A stretch of DNA of 64,000 bases from Acidobacteriota bacterium (GCA_027459505.1 DAIDIE010000022.1:1-64000); one strand, 5' to 3'; counted from the first letter of the stretch, positions 52,456-62,640 are shown. Numbers and translations are program-made. Notes: generated from the sequence alone by a model not told the origin.

Positions 52456-53046
52456 TTAGCTCACCGCCCCGCTCTGCGTCAGCAGGCGGCGCACCAGCGT
52501 CAGAGGTAGTCCCACCACATTGCTGTAGCTGCCTTCAATGCGGGGAATAAACCAGGCGGCACGCCCTTGAATGGCGTAACCCCCCGCCTTGTCCAGCGGC
52601 TCGCCGCTGGACACGTAGGTGTCCAATTCAGCCGCGGTAAGCGTGTCGAACCAGACCTCGGTAGTTTCCGTATCCGCGAATTCCCGCTCCCCAACTCGTA
52701 AGCAGACGCCGCTGAGAACGCTGTGCTGGCGTCCGGAGAGCGTTGCCAGCATGGTCCTGGCTTCGGCGGCATCGGCCGGTTTGCCGAGAATCCCGGTGCC
52801 CAATACCACCGTGGTGTCGGCGGCGAGAATCGGCAAGTGCTGTAATTCGGAGGGCAGGGCGCGCCAGATGGCGGCGGCCTTCTCTCTGGCCAGCCGCAGC
52901 ACGTATTCGAGCGGGTCTTCGCCCGTAAGCGGTGTTTCGTCCAACTCCGCGGGGCGGATGAGCAGTTCGAAGCCAAGATTTTCCAGCATGGCGCGGCGGC
53001 GCGGGGAGGCTGAGGCCAGGATCAGTTTGGGACGAGAGCTGGTCAT
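52456..53046 (-). CDS. maf: Maf-family nucleotide pyrophosphatase
   Basis: 196 residues. Family marks: LILASASPRRRAML at the start, AADTTVVL with the catalytic Asp, GKPADAAEA, SGRQHSVLSGV, and the C-terminal DKAGGYAIQGRAAWFI. The yhdE-like class hydrolyses non-canonical or dTTP/UTP-type nucleotides to monophosphates. Cytoplasmic. Next to the GT-C gene on the same strand, 69 bases apart. Confidence 0.92.
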   Translation of the reverse strand: MTSSRPKLILASASPRRRAMLENLGFELLIRPAELDETPLTGEDPLEYVLRLAREKAAAIWRALPSELQHLPILAADTTVVLGTGILGKPADAAEARTMLATLSGRQHSVLSGVCLRVGEREFADTETTEVWFDTLTAAELDTYVSSGEPLDKAGGYAIQGRAAWFIPRIEGSYSNVVGLPLTLVRRLLTQSGAVS

Positions 53047-53115
53047 GAGGAAAACAATGGAACGCTCTCAACGAGCGAACCCGGAAAAGTTCCTGAACGG
53101 ATGTATGGTTGGCGC

Positions 53116-54510
53116 TTAGGGCGCTGGTTGGTTGGCGGCCGCGGGCGCCTCGGTTGCCGCTGGTGAAGCGGAAACCGCCGGCATCACTGCGGTTGCGCGC
53201 CGTCGCCAGTCCCAGAACAGCCCGAAGGCCAGCAGTGCATACAGCGGCAGATATTCCCAGAGCAGCAGGTGCTGGTCGAAGTGATTCAGCAACCCTTGGT
53301 AGGAGCTCAAGACCGCCGCGGAAAAATAGATCCAACCCGCCGAAAGTTCAAGTGCCGCAAACGGTAGCACCAGCAGTACGTACCAAGGGAAGACGTTGGC
53401 GGCCACCAGCAGCATGGTCCCCGAAATGAAGAGGCAAGCGCGCATAGGGGGCATACGCCGGACTTGCGTCCAAAGAATGCTCAGCAATACCAGCGCCGCC
53501 GACAGGCCGTAGCTCCAGCGCAAGAAATGGGCGTGCCCGTTGAAAAATTTCAGCCAAAGGTGAAACAGACTGGCGTTGTGGCCAAATCTGGATTGCGCAT
53601 AGAGCCGCAGGTTGGCTGCCCAATAGCGGCCGCCGAAACGCTTGTAGATCCAGATGTAAGGCAGGGTGCTGAGGACGGTGATGAGCGCCATCCAGCCCCA
53701 GCGCAGTTTTTTCACGCAGCGCAGATAAACGGGGAAGAGCAGCACGGCGAACAAGTTGACCAGGACTGCGGCACTGTAGGCAGCGCCGGAGAGGCGATCA
53801 TGGCGCCCGGCCCACAAAAAGGCCAGCAGAACCAGCAAGATCGCCAGCGACTCCATGTGACCGTTGGCGGCGATTTCAATCACTGTGAGCGGCGCCCAGG
53901 CGTAGATCAGCGCCAGAGCTCCCGGACGGCCACGCTGCCGCAACAGCTGTGTGAGCGCCACAATAGCGAGCAGGTTGTAGCCAATAAAGAGCAGCTTCTC
54001 GCTGCGGATGCCATGGAACAGCAGGTAGTTCAGGCGCAGCACGCGTTCCGCCAACGGCGGGTAAACCGCAGCGACGCTTTTGTTGGTGACCTGAAAATAG
54101 TGGAGGCCGCGAATAGTACTGAAAATCGAGTTGTTTGGAGAGAACTGGTAGGGGTTGAACTGGTAGAACTGAATCTTTCCGTCCCAATGGTAGCGATAGG
54201 CCACGCCGGAGAGGGAGGGATAGAGGGGCAGCAGCGTCACCTGGAAGGCCAAGGCAGCGAGCAGGACAAAGCGACGTTCCCAGCGGGAATCGCCCGCTTC
54301 GGCCGGGCAGAGGCGCAGAACCGTCAACAGGCCGATCAAGTAGAATAAAGATGCCGCCAGAGACCACTCCAGCAGGGCGGGTACATGCGCCTTCAGGCTA
54401 CCGAGGCGCAGGATTCCAACGAAGCTGCCTTCCAAGGCGATGGCCGCCCCCACAAGCAGGACGCGCCGCAGGCGCAATAGGGCGGCGGAACTGGTAGGGT
54501 TCGCGTTCAA
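53116..54510 (-). CDS. Polytopic GT-C glycosyltransferase (GT87-like)
   Basis: 464 residues with about ten helices. The motif YRYHWDGKIQFYQFNPYQFSP in the first loop with acidic His-Trp-Asp, plus AVYPPLAE, is typical of membrane mannosyltransferase/GT87-type polyprenol-phosphate-sugar-using enzymes. Sugar and acceptor unknown. Alanine/proline-rich C-terminal tail. Divergent from the GT2 gene. Confidence 0.78.
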   Translation of the reverse strand: MNANPTSSAALLRLRRVLLVGAAIALEGSFVGILRLGSLKAHVPALLEWSLAASLFYLIGLLTVLRLCPAEAGDSRWERRFVLLAALAFQVTLLPLYPSLSGVAYRYHWDGKIQFYQFNPYQFSPNNSIFSTIRGLHYFQVTNKSVAAVYPPLAERVLRLNYLLFHGIRSEKLLFIGYNLLAIVALTQLLRQRGRPGALALIYAWAPLTVIEIAANGHMESLAILLVLLAFLWAGRHDRLSGAAYSAAVLVNLFAVLLFPVYLRCVKKLRWGWMALITVLSTLPYIWIYKRFGGRYWAANLRLYAQSRFGHNASLFHLWLKFFNGHAHFLRWSYGLSAALVLLSILWTQVRRMPPMRACLFISGTMLLVAANVFPWYVLLVLPFAALELSAGWIYFSAAVLSSYQGLLNHFDQHLLLWEYLPLYALLAFGLFWDWRRRATAVMPAVSASPAATEAPAAANQPAP

Positions 54511-54610
54511 ATGGAGTTGTTAATCCTTCCGTTTGAGCTGCTCAGAAACGGTTGTATAAAGCTTCTGGAGATGTCAGCATGTACCGGCAAGGCTGCCCAG
54601 GTCAACTTTG

Positions 54611-56248
54611 ATGATGAGTGCCGCTTCCAGTCTGCTTGTTTGGCTCGGGCCCGCCCATGGCGGCCTGGTGAACTATATTCGCACGCAATGGCTGGATCGT
54701 ACCTTCACAGGCGTTTATCAACTCAATGCCTTTGACCTCAGCCTGCTGATCCCCTACTTCACGGTTCTGGCCGTGCTCGCCTTTTACGGCTTCCACCGTT
54801 ACGTGCTGGTCTACCTTTATTTCAAGAATCGCGGTAAGCGAGCGCGCGAGCCGCGGGAGCGATTTGAGCAACTCCCCTTGGTGACCGTGCAGCTCCCGAT
54901 TTTTAATGAGCAGTACGTGGTGGACCGGCTGGTGGATGCGATTTGCAAGCTGGAATACCCAAAAGACCGGCTGGAAATTCAACTTTTGGACGACTCGACT
55001 GACGAGACCGTGGAAGTGGCGCGCGCGGTTGTGGAGCGTTACGCCGCCGCCGGCAATCCCATCGTTTACCTCCACCGCACCAACCGCCATGGCTTCAAGG
55101 CCGGGGCGCTGCAGGAGGGAATGGCGGCCGCGCGCGGCGAGTTCATCGCCATCTTCGATGCCGATTTCGTTCCCCCGCCCGACTTCCTGCTGAAGACCAT
55201 TCACTACTTCACCGATTCCGGCCTGGCGATGGTCCAAACCCGCTGGGACTACATCAACCGCGATTACTCATTTTTGACCCGGGTGGAGTCGATTCTGCTG
55301 GATGGGCATTTTGTTCTGGAGCACGGAGCGCGCTTCCGATCGGAGCTGTTTTTTAACTTTAATGGCACGGCTGGGGTGTGGCGCCGGCGGGCAATTGAAG
55401 AGGCGGGAGGCTGGCAGCACGATACGCTTACCGAAGACACCGACCTCTCCTACCGGGCGCAATTGTGCGGTTGGCGCTTTCTTTACCTGCCGGACGTGGC
55501 CTGTCCCTCGGAACTTCCAGTCGAGATGAACGCCTTCAAGGTGCAGCAGGCGCGCTGGGCCAAGGGGTTGGTGCAGACCTCCAAAAAGATTCTGCCGCGG
55601 CTGATGCGCCGCCGCGATGTCAGTTGGCACCATAAGCTGGAAGCCTGGTGCCATCTCACCGCCAACATCTCCTATCCCTTCATGATCATCCTCTGCGCGC
55701 TGCTGCTGCCGGCGATGATTGTGCGCTTCTACCAGGGCTGGTTCCAGATGTTGTACATCGACCTGCCGCTGTTTATCGCCTCCACCATGTCGATTTCGTC
55801 GTTTTACCTGGCTGCGCAACGCGAGCTGTTTCCGCGCACCTGGTGGAAGACGCTGTTTTTTATGCCCATGGTCATGGCCATTGGCATTGGGTTGACGGTA
55901 ACCAACTCGCGCGCCGTGCTGGAGGCGCTGTTTGGCATTAAGAGCGCATTCAAACGCACCCCCAAGTTCCGCATTGAGTCGCGCAAGGACAAGGTCACCG
56001 CCAGCAAGTACCGCCGCAAGAGCGGCTGGGCGCCTTATATAGAGATTCTGTTGGGCTGCGGCTTTGCCGCGGTGGCGCTGTATGCCTTTGAGGTGCAGAA
56101 CTACCTCACCATACCTTTTATTCTGCTGTTCGTGGTGGGCTATTGGACGACGGGCCTGATGTCGCTGCTGCAGGGGCGATTCCGCTCCGCCACGCAGGAC
56201 GGGCGCCATTCCGAAGAGAGTGCCCGGCCCTATGCCGTGGGGGTGTAG
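54611..56248 (+). CDS. CslA-like processive GT2 glycosyltransferase
   Basis: 545 residues from ATG 54611. Helix, then GT2 domain: VQLPIFNEQYVV, LLDDSTDET, RHGFKAGALQEG, FDADFVPP (DxD), TAGVWRRRAIEEAGGW, TEDTDLSYR, and the QQARWAKG (QxxRW) motif, followed by four helices. Processive inverting transferases of this kind make beta-mannan, glucomannan or cellulose-like glycans. No BcsB/BcsC partners are nearby. Product unknown. Confidence 0.88.
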   Translation: MMSAASSLLVWLGPAHGGLVNYIRTQWLDRTFTGVYQLNAFDLSLLIPYFTVLAVLAFYGFHRYVLVYLYFKNRGKRAREPRERFEQLPLVTVQLPIFNEQYVVDRLVDAICKLEYPKDRLEIQLLDDSTDETVEVARAVVERYAAAGNPIVYLHRTNRHGFKAGALQEGMAAARGEFIAIFDADFVPPPDFLLKTIHYFTDSGLAMVQTRWDYINRDYSFLTRVESILLDGHFVLEHGARFRSELFFNFNGTAGVWRRRAIEEAGGWQHDTLTEDTDLSYRAQLCGWRFLYLPDVACPSELPVEMNAFKVQQARWAKGLVQTSKKILPRLMRRRDVSWHHKLEAWCHLTANISYPFMIILCALLLPAMIVRFYQGWFQMLYIDLPLFIASTMSISSFYLAAQRELFPRTWWKTLFFMPMVMAIGIGLTVTNSRAVLEALFGIKSAFKRTPKFRIESRKDKVTASKYRRKSGWAPYIEILLGCGFAAVALYAFEVQNYLTIPFILLFVVGYWTTGLMSLLQGRFRSATQDGRHSEESARPYAVGV

Positions 56249-56317
56249 AAGTGCGGCAGACACTTTTGGATAGTCTGTACAGCCTGAAACGGGGCTAAAG
56301 CAACGAGGAACGGATTT

Positions 56318-58039
56318 ATGAATACGGCCCGAGCCTGCAGGAAAGCCGCTCTGACGTGGGGCGTGAGCCTGGTGCTTGCTGGTATGCCCCTGTTGGGGGC
56401 AACGCTTCAGGCCAAGTCGCAAAAGCCAGCGGCAACCGCGGTCTCCGCCAGCTGGCAGGTCACCCCCGACCTGGCCCGCCGCGTGGCCGAGCATGTGCCA
56501 TTTCAGGTGCGCTACGACCCGGGCCACCTCACCCCGCGGCAGCGCAAACTGGTGCAGGTCCTGTTGCGCGCCAGCCAGGACATGGAAGCGATGTATTGGC
56601 GGCAAATGGATCCGCCGGCCTTGGATCTGGTGCGGCGGCTGCAGGGATCGGCCAACGCGCAAGACAAACTCCTGTTGCGCGCGCTGCTGATCAATGGCTC
56701 GCGCTACGACCTTCTGGACGGCAATCATCCGCTGCTGGGCAGCGCTCCCATGTCACCCGATGGCGGCTTTTATAGCCGGCACACCTCCCGTAAGGATCTC
56801 GAAGCCTTCTGGACCGCGCACCCGCGTTTCCAAACCGAACTGCAGTCGCCCTATACGCTGGTGCGACGGCAATCGGGAGCTTATTTTGGCGTGCCTTACC
56901 ACCGCGAGTTCGGGAGCTACTTGCAGGATGCGGCGCGGCGGCTGCGGGAGGCGGCAACGCTGAGTTCCAGTCCCAGCTTTGCGCGATTTCTGCGCCTGCG
57001 GGCGCAGGCGCTATTAAACGACCATTACCTGGCCAGCGATGTCGCCTGGCTGCAGGTAAAAAATACCCCCATCGACATCATCTTTGCCCCCTACGAGGTT
57101 TACGACGATCACCTGTTGGGCGTGAAGACCGCCTACGAAGCCGGCGTATTGCTGGTCAACCAGCGGGCGAGTGCGCGTTTGCGCCGCTTCCAGGCTTACA
57201 TCCCGGCTCTGCAACGGAATTTGCCCATTCCCGCCCAGTACAAGCCCAACAAACAGGGTCTGGCCAGCCCCATGGAGGTCGTTGATCGCATATACAGTGC
57301 CGGTGATCTGCTGCACGGCTATCAGGCAGTAGCCGACAACTTGCCCAACGATCCGCGCGTTCTGGAAAAATACGGCAGCAAGCGGATGTTCTTCCAGAAC
57401 TTCATGAACGCGCGGGTGAACTACGTGATTCTGCCGATCGCGCGGCGGCTGATGACGCCGGATCAGGTGAAGCTGGTCAGCGGCGACGCCGCCTTCACCT
57501 TCGTGATGCTGCACGAAATCTCGCATGGACTCGGCCCATCCTTTGCCACCGTCCATGGACAAAAGCTTCCGATCACGCAGGCCATGGGGCCCATCTACTC
57601 CGCCCTGGAGGAGTCCAAGGCCGATGTGACGGGCATGTTCGACCTGGCCTTTCTGATCAAGAAGGGGGTCTTGCCGGCGGCGCAGCTGCCGGCGTTTTAT
57701 GCCTCGTACCTAGCGCAGGCCTTCCGCACGGTTCGTTTTGGAACGGCGGAGGCGCACGGGCTGGGGCAGATCATGGAATTCAATTTTCTCGCCGCGCATG
57801 GCGCCATTGTGGAGCGCAATGGCCGCTACGCCGTGGACGTGCCCCGTATGACCAGCGGATTTGCCGCGCTGGACCGCAAATTGCTCATGCTGGAAGCCAC
57901 CGGAGATCGCGCCGGCGCGCAACGCTGGTTTCAGCGCTACGGGACCATTACGCCGGCGTTGCGCCAGCGTCTGGCGACACTCACGGATATACCCATAGAC
58001 GTGGATCCGCGTTTTCCGTTTCCCACCCCCATCCGCTAA
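56318..58039 (+). CDS. M49-like (dipeptidyl-peptidase III-type) secreted metallopeptidase
   Basis: 573 residues with a signal peptide (ALTWGVSLVLAGMPLLGA). The C-terminal half has HEISHGLGP and ALEESKADVTG, giving two His and a Glu for zinc as in peptidase family M49. Classic M49 enzymes have HExxGH (one residue longer) rather than HExxH, so this is the variant branch common in Bacteroidetes- and Acidobacteria-type proteins. Predicted periplasmic zinc peptidase. Monocistronic, just before bamA. Confidence 0.8.
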   Translation: MNTARACRKAALTWGVSLVLAGMPLLGATLQAKSQKPAATAVSASWQVTPDLARRVAEHVPFQVRYDPGHLTPRQRKLVQVLLRASQDMEAMYWRQMDPPALDLVRRLQGSANAQDKLLLRALLINGSRYDLLDGNHPLLGSAPMSPDGGFYSRHTSRKDLEAFWTAHPRFQTELQSPYTLVRRQSGAYFGVPYHREFGSYLQDAARRLREAATLSSSPSFARFLRLRAQALLNDHYLASDVAWLQVKNTPIDIIFAPYEVYDDHLLGVKTAYEAGVLLVNQRASARLRRFQAYIPALQRNLPIPAQYKPNKQGLASPMEVVDRIYSAGDLLHGYQAVADNLPNDPRVLEKYGSKRMFFQNFMNARVNYVILPIARRLMTPDQVKLVSGDAAFTFVMLHEISHGLGPSFATVHGQKLPITQAMGPIYSALEESKADVTGMFDLAFLIKKGVLPAAQLPAFYASYLAQAFRTVRFGTAEAHGLGQIMEFNFLAAHGAIVERNGRYAVDVPRMTSGFAALDRKLLMLEATGDRAGAQRWFQRYGTITPALRQRLATLTDIPIDVDPRFPFPTPIR

Positions 58040-58073
58040 AGCTCCGGGGCGGCCTTCGGAACTCTAAACCTGT

Positions 58074-58102
58074 TTGGTTTTCCGCGATTGCACCTATATA
58101 AT
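58074..58102 (+). promoter_or_regulatory. Promoter of bamA
   Basis: TTGGTT at 58074-58079, a 17-base spacer, then TATAAT at 58097-58102. About 80 bases before the start. Confidence 0.55.
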
Positions 58103-58184
58103 GGACGGGTTCCACGCCCATATAAACATCCTGCGGCTTTGGGGAAAGATTTCTCTGGTGACCGAATTCTCTTCTGTGTTGTCC

Positions 58185-61037
58185 ATGAAACAGTCCTGGT
58201 GTGCACGGGCGGCCTTTATTTCTGCGCTGCTCGTTTTCTTTGGGTTTGGACGCACCGCATCGGCGCAGGTGAACGCCCCGGGGAACGCCTCCAAGCTCAT
58301 TGTCGGCGTGGAATGCCACGGCAACCATCGCGTTCCCTGTTCCACCATCAAGACGCGCATGAGCTCGCGCCCCGGCACCCTGCTGGATATGAGCCAGCTC
58401 AATCGCGACTTCATGGCCTTGTGGAACACGCACTTCTTCGACGATCTGCGCATCGACCAGGAGCGCACCAAGCAAGGCATCGTTTTGCAGGTTTGGGTCA
58501 AAGAACGGCCGCTGATCCGCGACATCAAATACAAGGGACTGAAAACTGTCACCGAATCGGATGTGCTGGACGAGTTCAATGCCTCCCAGATTCGTCTCAG
58601 CGTCGATGATCAGTACGACCCCACCGTGGTAAAACGGGCGCAGGTCGCCATCCAGCAATTGCTCTCGTTGCATGGGCGGCAATACGCGACCGTGAAGACG
58701 GTTGTGACGCCGCTGCCCCCCAGTGCTGTCGATCTCACCTTTAAGATCGACGAAGGTCCCAAGGTCACCGTCGGCAAGATCGCCTTCCGCAACAACCACG
58801 TCCTGAGTTCGGAAACCTTGCGCAATTCCATGAAGGACTTGCGTCCGATCGGTATTCCGCATTCGCTCATTCTGGAAAGCCTGTTCTCCAAGACCTACGA
58901 TCAGGCCAAGCTCAGCGACGACCTCGAGCACATCCGCTCCGCCTATCAGGACCGCGGCTATTTCGAAGCCCTGGTGGATGACCCCTCGATCAAGCTGCGC
59001 GACACGCATACTATGCGCTGGATTTTCTTTGGCGGGCATCCCGCCAAGAAGGTGGATATCACCATCCCAGTCACCGAGGGCAGCCGCTATCGCGTGGGTA
59101 CGGTGCGCTTCCTGAACAACCGCTTCATCACCAATGACGCCCTGCTCTCCCAGGCTTTCGGCCTGCACAGCGGTGACATCATGGATGTCTCCAAGCTGCG
59201 CAAGGGCCTGAAAAACCTGAAAGAGCTCTACGGCCACTTCGGTTATATCAATTTCGTTGCCGATCCGCAGCCGCGCGCCAATGAGGCCAACCACACGGTG
59301 GACCTGGTGCTGGATGTGCAGGAGGGCAAGCCCTACGTGATCCGCCGGATCGAGTTCACCGGTAACACCACCACCCGCGACAAGGTCATCCGGCGCGAGC
59401 TGCTGGTTGACGAGGGTGGGCGCTTCGACAGCCAGGCCTGGAAAACCAGTCTGCTGCGGCTCAATCAACTCGGCTACTTTGACGAAATCAAGCCCGAGGA
59501 CGCCACCATCACCCAGGATCCCACCGGTCCGGAAGGGCATGTGGACATCAACCTGCACGTCCATGAGAAGGGCAAAAACTCCATTGGCCTGACCGGGGGC
59601 GTGGATCAGTTGATGGGCAGCTTCCTGAGCCTGAATTATTCCACCAATAATTTCCTGGGCTTGGGCGAGACGCTCTCCGCCAGCGTCCAGGAGGGCGCCC
59701 TGCAAAAAGCTATACAGGTCGGCTTCACGCAACCCTATTTCATGGACCGCCCCATTCAACTGGGCGTTACGGTCTTCGGCTCCAGTTTCCATTACGATCA
59801 GGCCAAGGAGGCGTCCATTTTTTATGGACAGAACGTCAGCCCCTTCTTCCAGAGCCTCTACGGCACCAACAACCTGCTCAACTATGCGCAATCCAGTCAG
59901 GGCTTTACGGTGGGGCTCAGTTATCCATTGAAGCGCTCCTTCACGCGCATTGGGCTGCAGTATGGCTACAACATTTCCAGCGTGACGCCCTTTACTACCG
60001 CCGCCCAGTTGCTGTTCACCGATGTCAATTTCAACGGCACCAATGCGCCCAATAGCCTCAATGGCATTCGCACCAGTTCGTTCACGCCATCTTTCAGCAT
60101 CGATACCGTCAACAGCGCCTACTTCCCCACGCAGGGCCGTTCCATTTCAGCCTCGGTGCAGTTCGCCGGTATCGGCGGTAACGTGCACATTGTGCAGCCG
60201 AACCTGACCTACACCTACTACCATCCGCTGTGGCACGGGCATGTTTTTGCCATGCGACTGCTGGGCTCGATGATTGCCGGCTATGGCGCCAATGGCACCG
60301 CGCCCGCTTTCGACCGCTACTTTATTGGTGGCGAAGACACGATTCGCGGCTTCGATATTATGGCGGTGACTCCGGTGGCTTTGATTCCCACCGAGACCAC
60401 GACTTACTTGATGAACCCGCAGAATCCCTCCCAGAACTTCACCATCACGGTGCCGAATCCGACGCCTGGCAATCCCACCGGAACGGCGACGGAAAGCTTC
60501 CCGGTGAAGTACCCCACGTACCAGATCACAACCCCAGGCGGCGACACCGAGGCGGTCGGCAATTTCGAGTACCGCATCCCCATGGGCAAGTACCTCACCT
60601 TCGCCTATTTCAACGACATCGGCATGGACCGGGTGAGCTTGTTCAACCAGCTCCGGATTAACAACACCATCCTCAATCAGTTGTCCACGGATTTTCCCGG
60701 GCATACGTTCAACAAGAACATCTTTGTGGTTCCGGCCACCAATAACCAGATCCGCTGGTCGACCGGCTTGGAGCTGGACGTGAACATGCCCATCATTCAC
60801 GCTCCGGTACGTATTTACCTGGCCTACAATCCCATGCGTGTGGACACGTATGTCAATCCCAACAATCCCGGGCTGTTTACCTTGAAGGACTTTGACCAGA
60901 GCCTGGGGAGCGCGGTAAACGATCCGGCGGTGAGGAACGCCGAGATCTTCACCTTCAATCAACTGCAGGCGCAGACGCCCTTCCACTTCCAGGAAGCGCC
61001 ACATGTCCTGCGTTTTACCGTGGGGAGGACCTTCTAA
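58185..61037 (+). CDS. bamA: Outer-membrane protein assembly factor BamA
   Basis: 950 residues from ATG 58185, which gives a signal peptide (AAFISALLVFFGFGRTASA); an open frame further upstream crosses the promoter. Five POTRA domains (about 45-450; typical repeats such as RDIKYKGLKTVTESDVLDEF, VGKIAFRNNHVLSSETL, VIRRIEFTGNTTTRDKVIRREL) precede a 16-strand Omp85 barrel ending in HVLRFTVGRTF, with the terminal Phe that BAM recognises. The barrel loop around 720-800 is long. Inserts beta-barrel proteins in the outer membrane. Skp/OmpH follows, as usual. Confidence 0.93.
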   Translation: MKQSWCARAAFISALLVFFGFGRTASAQVNAPGNASKLIVGVECHGNHRVPCSTIKTRMSSRPGTLLDMSQLNRDFMALWNTHFFDDLRIDQERTKQGIVLQVWVKERPLIRDIKYKGLKTVTESDVLDEFNASQIRLSVDDQYDPTVVKRAQVAIQQLLSLHGRQYATVKTVVTPLPPSAVDLTFKIDEGPKVTVGKIAFRNNHVLSSETLRNSMKDLRPIGIPHSLILESLFSKTYDQAKLSDDLEHIRSAYQDRGYFEALVDDPSIKLRDTHTMRWIFFGGHPAKKVDITIPVTEGSRYRVGTVRFLNNRFITNDALLSQAFGLHSGDIMDVSKLRKGLKNLKELYGHFGYINFVADPQPRANEANHTVDLVLDVQEGKPYVIRRIEFTGNTTTRDKVIRRELLVDEGGRFDSQAWKTSLLRLNQLGYFDEIKPEDATITQDPTGPEGHVDINLHVHEKGKNSIGLTGGVDQLMGSFLSLNYSTNNFLGLGETLSASVQEGALQKAIQVGFTQPYFMDRPIQLGVTVFGSSFHYDQAKEASIFYGQNVSPFFQSLYGTNNLLNYAQSSQGFTVGLSYPLKRSFTRIGLQYGYNISSVTPFTTAAQLLFTDVNFNGTNAPNSLNGIRTSSFTPSFSIDTVNSAYFPTQGRSISASVQFAGIGGNVHIVQPNLTYTYYHPLWHGHVFAMRLLGSMIAGYGANGTAPAFDRYFIGGEDTIRGFDIMAVTPVALIPTETTTYLMNPQNPSQNFTITVPNPTPGNPTGTATESFPVKYPTYQITTPGGDTEAVGNFEYRIPMGKYLTFAYFNDIGMDRVSLFNQLRINNTILNQLSTDFPGHTFNKNIFVVPATNNQIRWSTGLELDVNMPIIHAPVRIYLAYNPMRVDTYVNPNNPGLFTLKDFDQSLGSAVNDPAVRNAEIFTFNQLQAQTPFHFQEAPHVLRFTVGRTF

Positions 61038-61265
61038 GCTGGCCGGGTTCCCGCGAAATTGACGGAAACGCTTCGCGCCCTCTATACTGACCAGCATCGG
61101 TCTTCCAATGGCGCCGGCCAGTGGGCCTGCGCGCCAGCTCGATTGGCGGCGTCTGGAGCGGAGTTGCGCGACTCTTTGAGAGGGAAAGCGCGTAACAGGC
61201 GGCCAATCCTGTTCCGCTCCCCGGAAGAGTGTGCCGAATCTAGGGTTTTGAACGAGGAATAAACA

Positions 61266-61835
61266 ATGCGATTTGCCGGTTCCATTCTTGTCGCCTGCGC
61301 GCTCGGCGCTTCTTTGCTGGGCCAGGCGCCCGCCGCCGTTCCGGCTTCCGCCGGCAAGGTGGGAGTGATCAACATTCAGCAGGCCATTTTGGCCACCGCC
61401 GAAGGTAAGCAGGCCGAAGCTGCCATCAACAAGCGCTTCGCGCCCAAAAAGCAGCAACTACAGGAGCAGAATCAGCAGATCCAGGCGCTGCAGCAGAAGT
61501 TGCAGAACGGCGGCAATACCCTCAGCAACGACGCCAAGGAGCAGTTGGCGCAGCAAATCCAGTCGCAGCAGAAAGATCTCCGCCGCGCCATTGAGGACGC
61601 GCAGAGCGACTTCCAGACAGCGCAAAGTGAGATGGCCAATCGCATCGGCACTAAGATGATGAAGGTCGTCAGCAGCTATGCATCTTCGCACGGCTTCTCC
61701 CTCATTCTCGATATTGGCAGCCAGGCGTCGCCGGTGCTGTTTTATACCCCAACGGTGGATGTGACCAACGCCGTCGTGGCGCTCTACAACCAGCAACACC
61801 CGGTCAGCGCCGCCAGCAGCGGCACGGCCCAGTAA
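61266..61835 (+). CDS. OmpH/Skp-family periplasmic chaperone
   Basis: 189 residues. Signal peptide (SILVACALGASLLGQ), VGVINIQQAILATAEGKQA, long Gln-rich coiled coil (about 50-125; KKQQLQEQNQQIQALQQKL), and a C-terminal strand region (GFSLILDIGSQASPVLFY). Holds unfolded outer-membrane proteins for BamA. Located 228 bases after bamA; those bases hold no gene. Confidence 0.9.
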   Translation: MRFAGSILVACALGASLLGQAPAAVPASAGKVGVINIQQAILATAEGKQAEAAINKRFAPKKQQLQEQNQQIQALQQKLQNGGNTLSNDAKEQLAQQIQSQQKDLRRAIEDAQSDFQTAQSEMANRIGTKMMKVVSSYASSHGFSLILDIGSQASPVLFYTPTVDVTNAVVALYNQQHPVSAASSGTAQ

Positions 61836-61849
61836 AGAAAGACGAGAAC

Positions 61850-61900
61850 AAGAAGCACAGAGGGGGCGCGCCGCCGAGCGGCGCGCCCCCTCTGCTTCTT
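61850..61900. terminator. Strong bidirectional terminator
   Basis: About 22-bp stem: AGAAGCACAGAGGGGGCGCG pairs with CGCGCCCCCTCTGCTTCT (one internal irregularity) around CGAG. It lies between convergent genes. Confidence 0.8.
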
Positions 61901-61907
61901 GAGCCCG

Positions 61908-62327
61908 CTAAAACTCGTAGAACGAAAGTTCGTGAGTGCCGTTCTGCACCCACAGCCGGGCGTCTTGCGAAATTCCGTTGATGCGGATCATCACGACCAT
62001 GCCGCTGGCGTGGCCGCCGGGAGGCTTGAGCACATCGTCGATCTTGTAGGTACGGATCTTGCCCCACGGGCTCCCCGGCCCCCAGTCCTGCATGAAACGG
62101 TCCATGGGATAGCGCCGCGGGTCGGCGTGCCAGAGGTAGTAGGCCATCTGATAATTGCCCTTCACGAGCGCGGTCATAAAGGCGTTTGCGCTGCGACGTG
62201 CTTGGTAGTAGGGCCAGTAGAAGGTAACCGCCAGCGCGACAGCGACCACCACAATCACGATCAGGACAAAATTGCGCCGCCGGCGCGCGCCGCGCTCATC
62301 GTAGACCTGTGAGTCCAGCAGTGTCAT
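61908..62327 (-). CDS. Hypothetical membrane-anchored protein
   Basis: 139 residues from ATG 62327 (MTLLDSQVYDERGARRRRNF), preceded by AGGGAAACCT. One N-terminal helix (FVLIVIVVVAVALAVTFYWP) after a basic patch, then a soluble domain of about 100 residues (YYQARRSANAFMTALVKGNYQMAYYLW, KIDDVLKPPGGHASGMVVMIRI) resembling NTF2-like folds. Function unknown. Confidence 0.65.
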   Translation of the reverse strand: MTLLDSQVYDERGARRRRNFVLIVIVVVAVALAVTFYWPYYQARRSANAFMTALVKGNYQMAYYLWHADPRRYPMDRFMQDWGPGSPWGKIRTYKIDDVLKPPGGHASGMVVMIRINGISQDARLWVQNGTHELSFYEF

Positions 62328-62513
62328 AGGTTTCCCTGCGAAGTTCTTGATGGGATGCCGGTGGTCGTGCCGCTTGACCACCCTCAGGGCGGGGCGGATT
62401 CAACTCCGGCCCGCTCCATTCCACTCCCCTCATTTTAGCCCGGCAGGTTTGGCCATTGATGACGAGCGAGGTGGAGGCGCGGAGCGCCATGGCACGGAAG
62501 TGGGCGGCGAACA

Positions 62514-62640
62514 GTGCAAAGTGTACAGTTCACCGTGAGACGTTGCGGTGCTTTGGCTTCGCGCACGATGTTGGTGCTGCGCACTGGATGCGTAGGGTGG
62601 CAGGCAACGGCGAACGGTGCACAGCTTCGCGCAACGACGG
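62514..62640 (+). repeat. Degenerate 7-bp tandem array
   Basis: GTGCAAA, GTGTACA, GTTCACC, GTGAGAC, GTTGCGG from 62514, then a second degenerate group (GGCAACG, GCGAACG, GTGCACA) near 62610-62632. No gene lies in 62328-62684. Confidence 0.6.

Noticed and set aside
57981-59891. 636-codon minus-strand frame opposite bamA
   Set aside because: Antisense to BamA with no ribosome binding site or recognisable domain.
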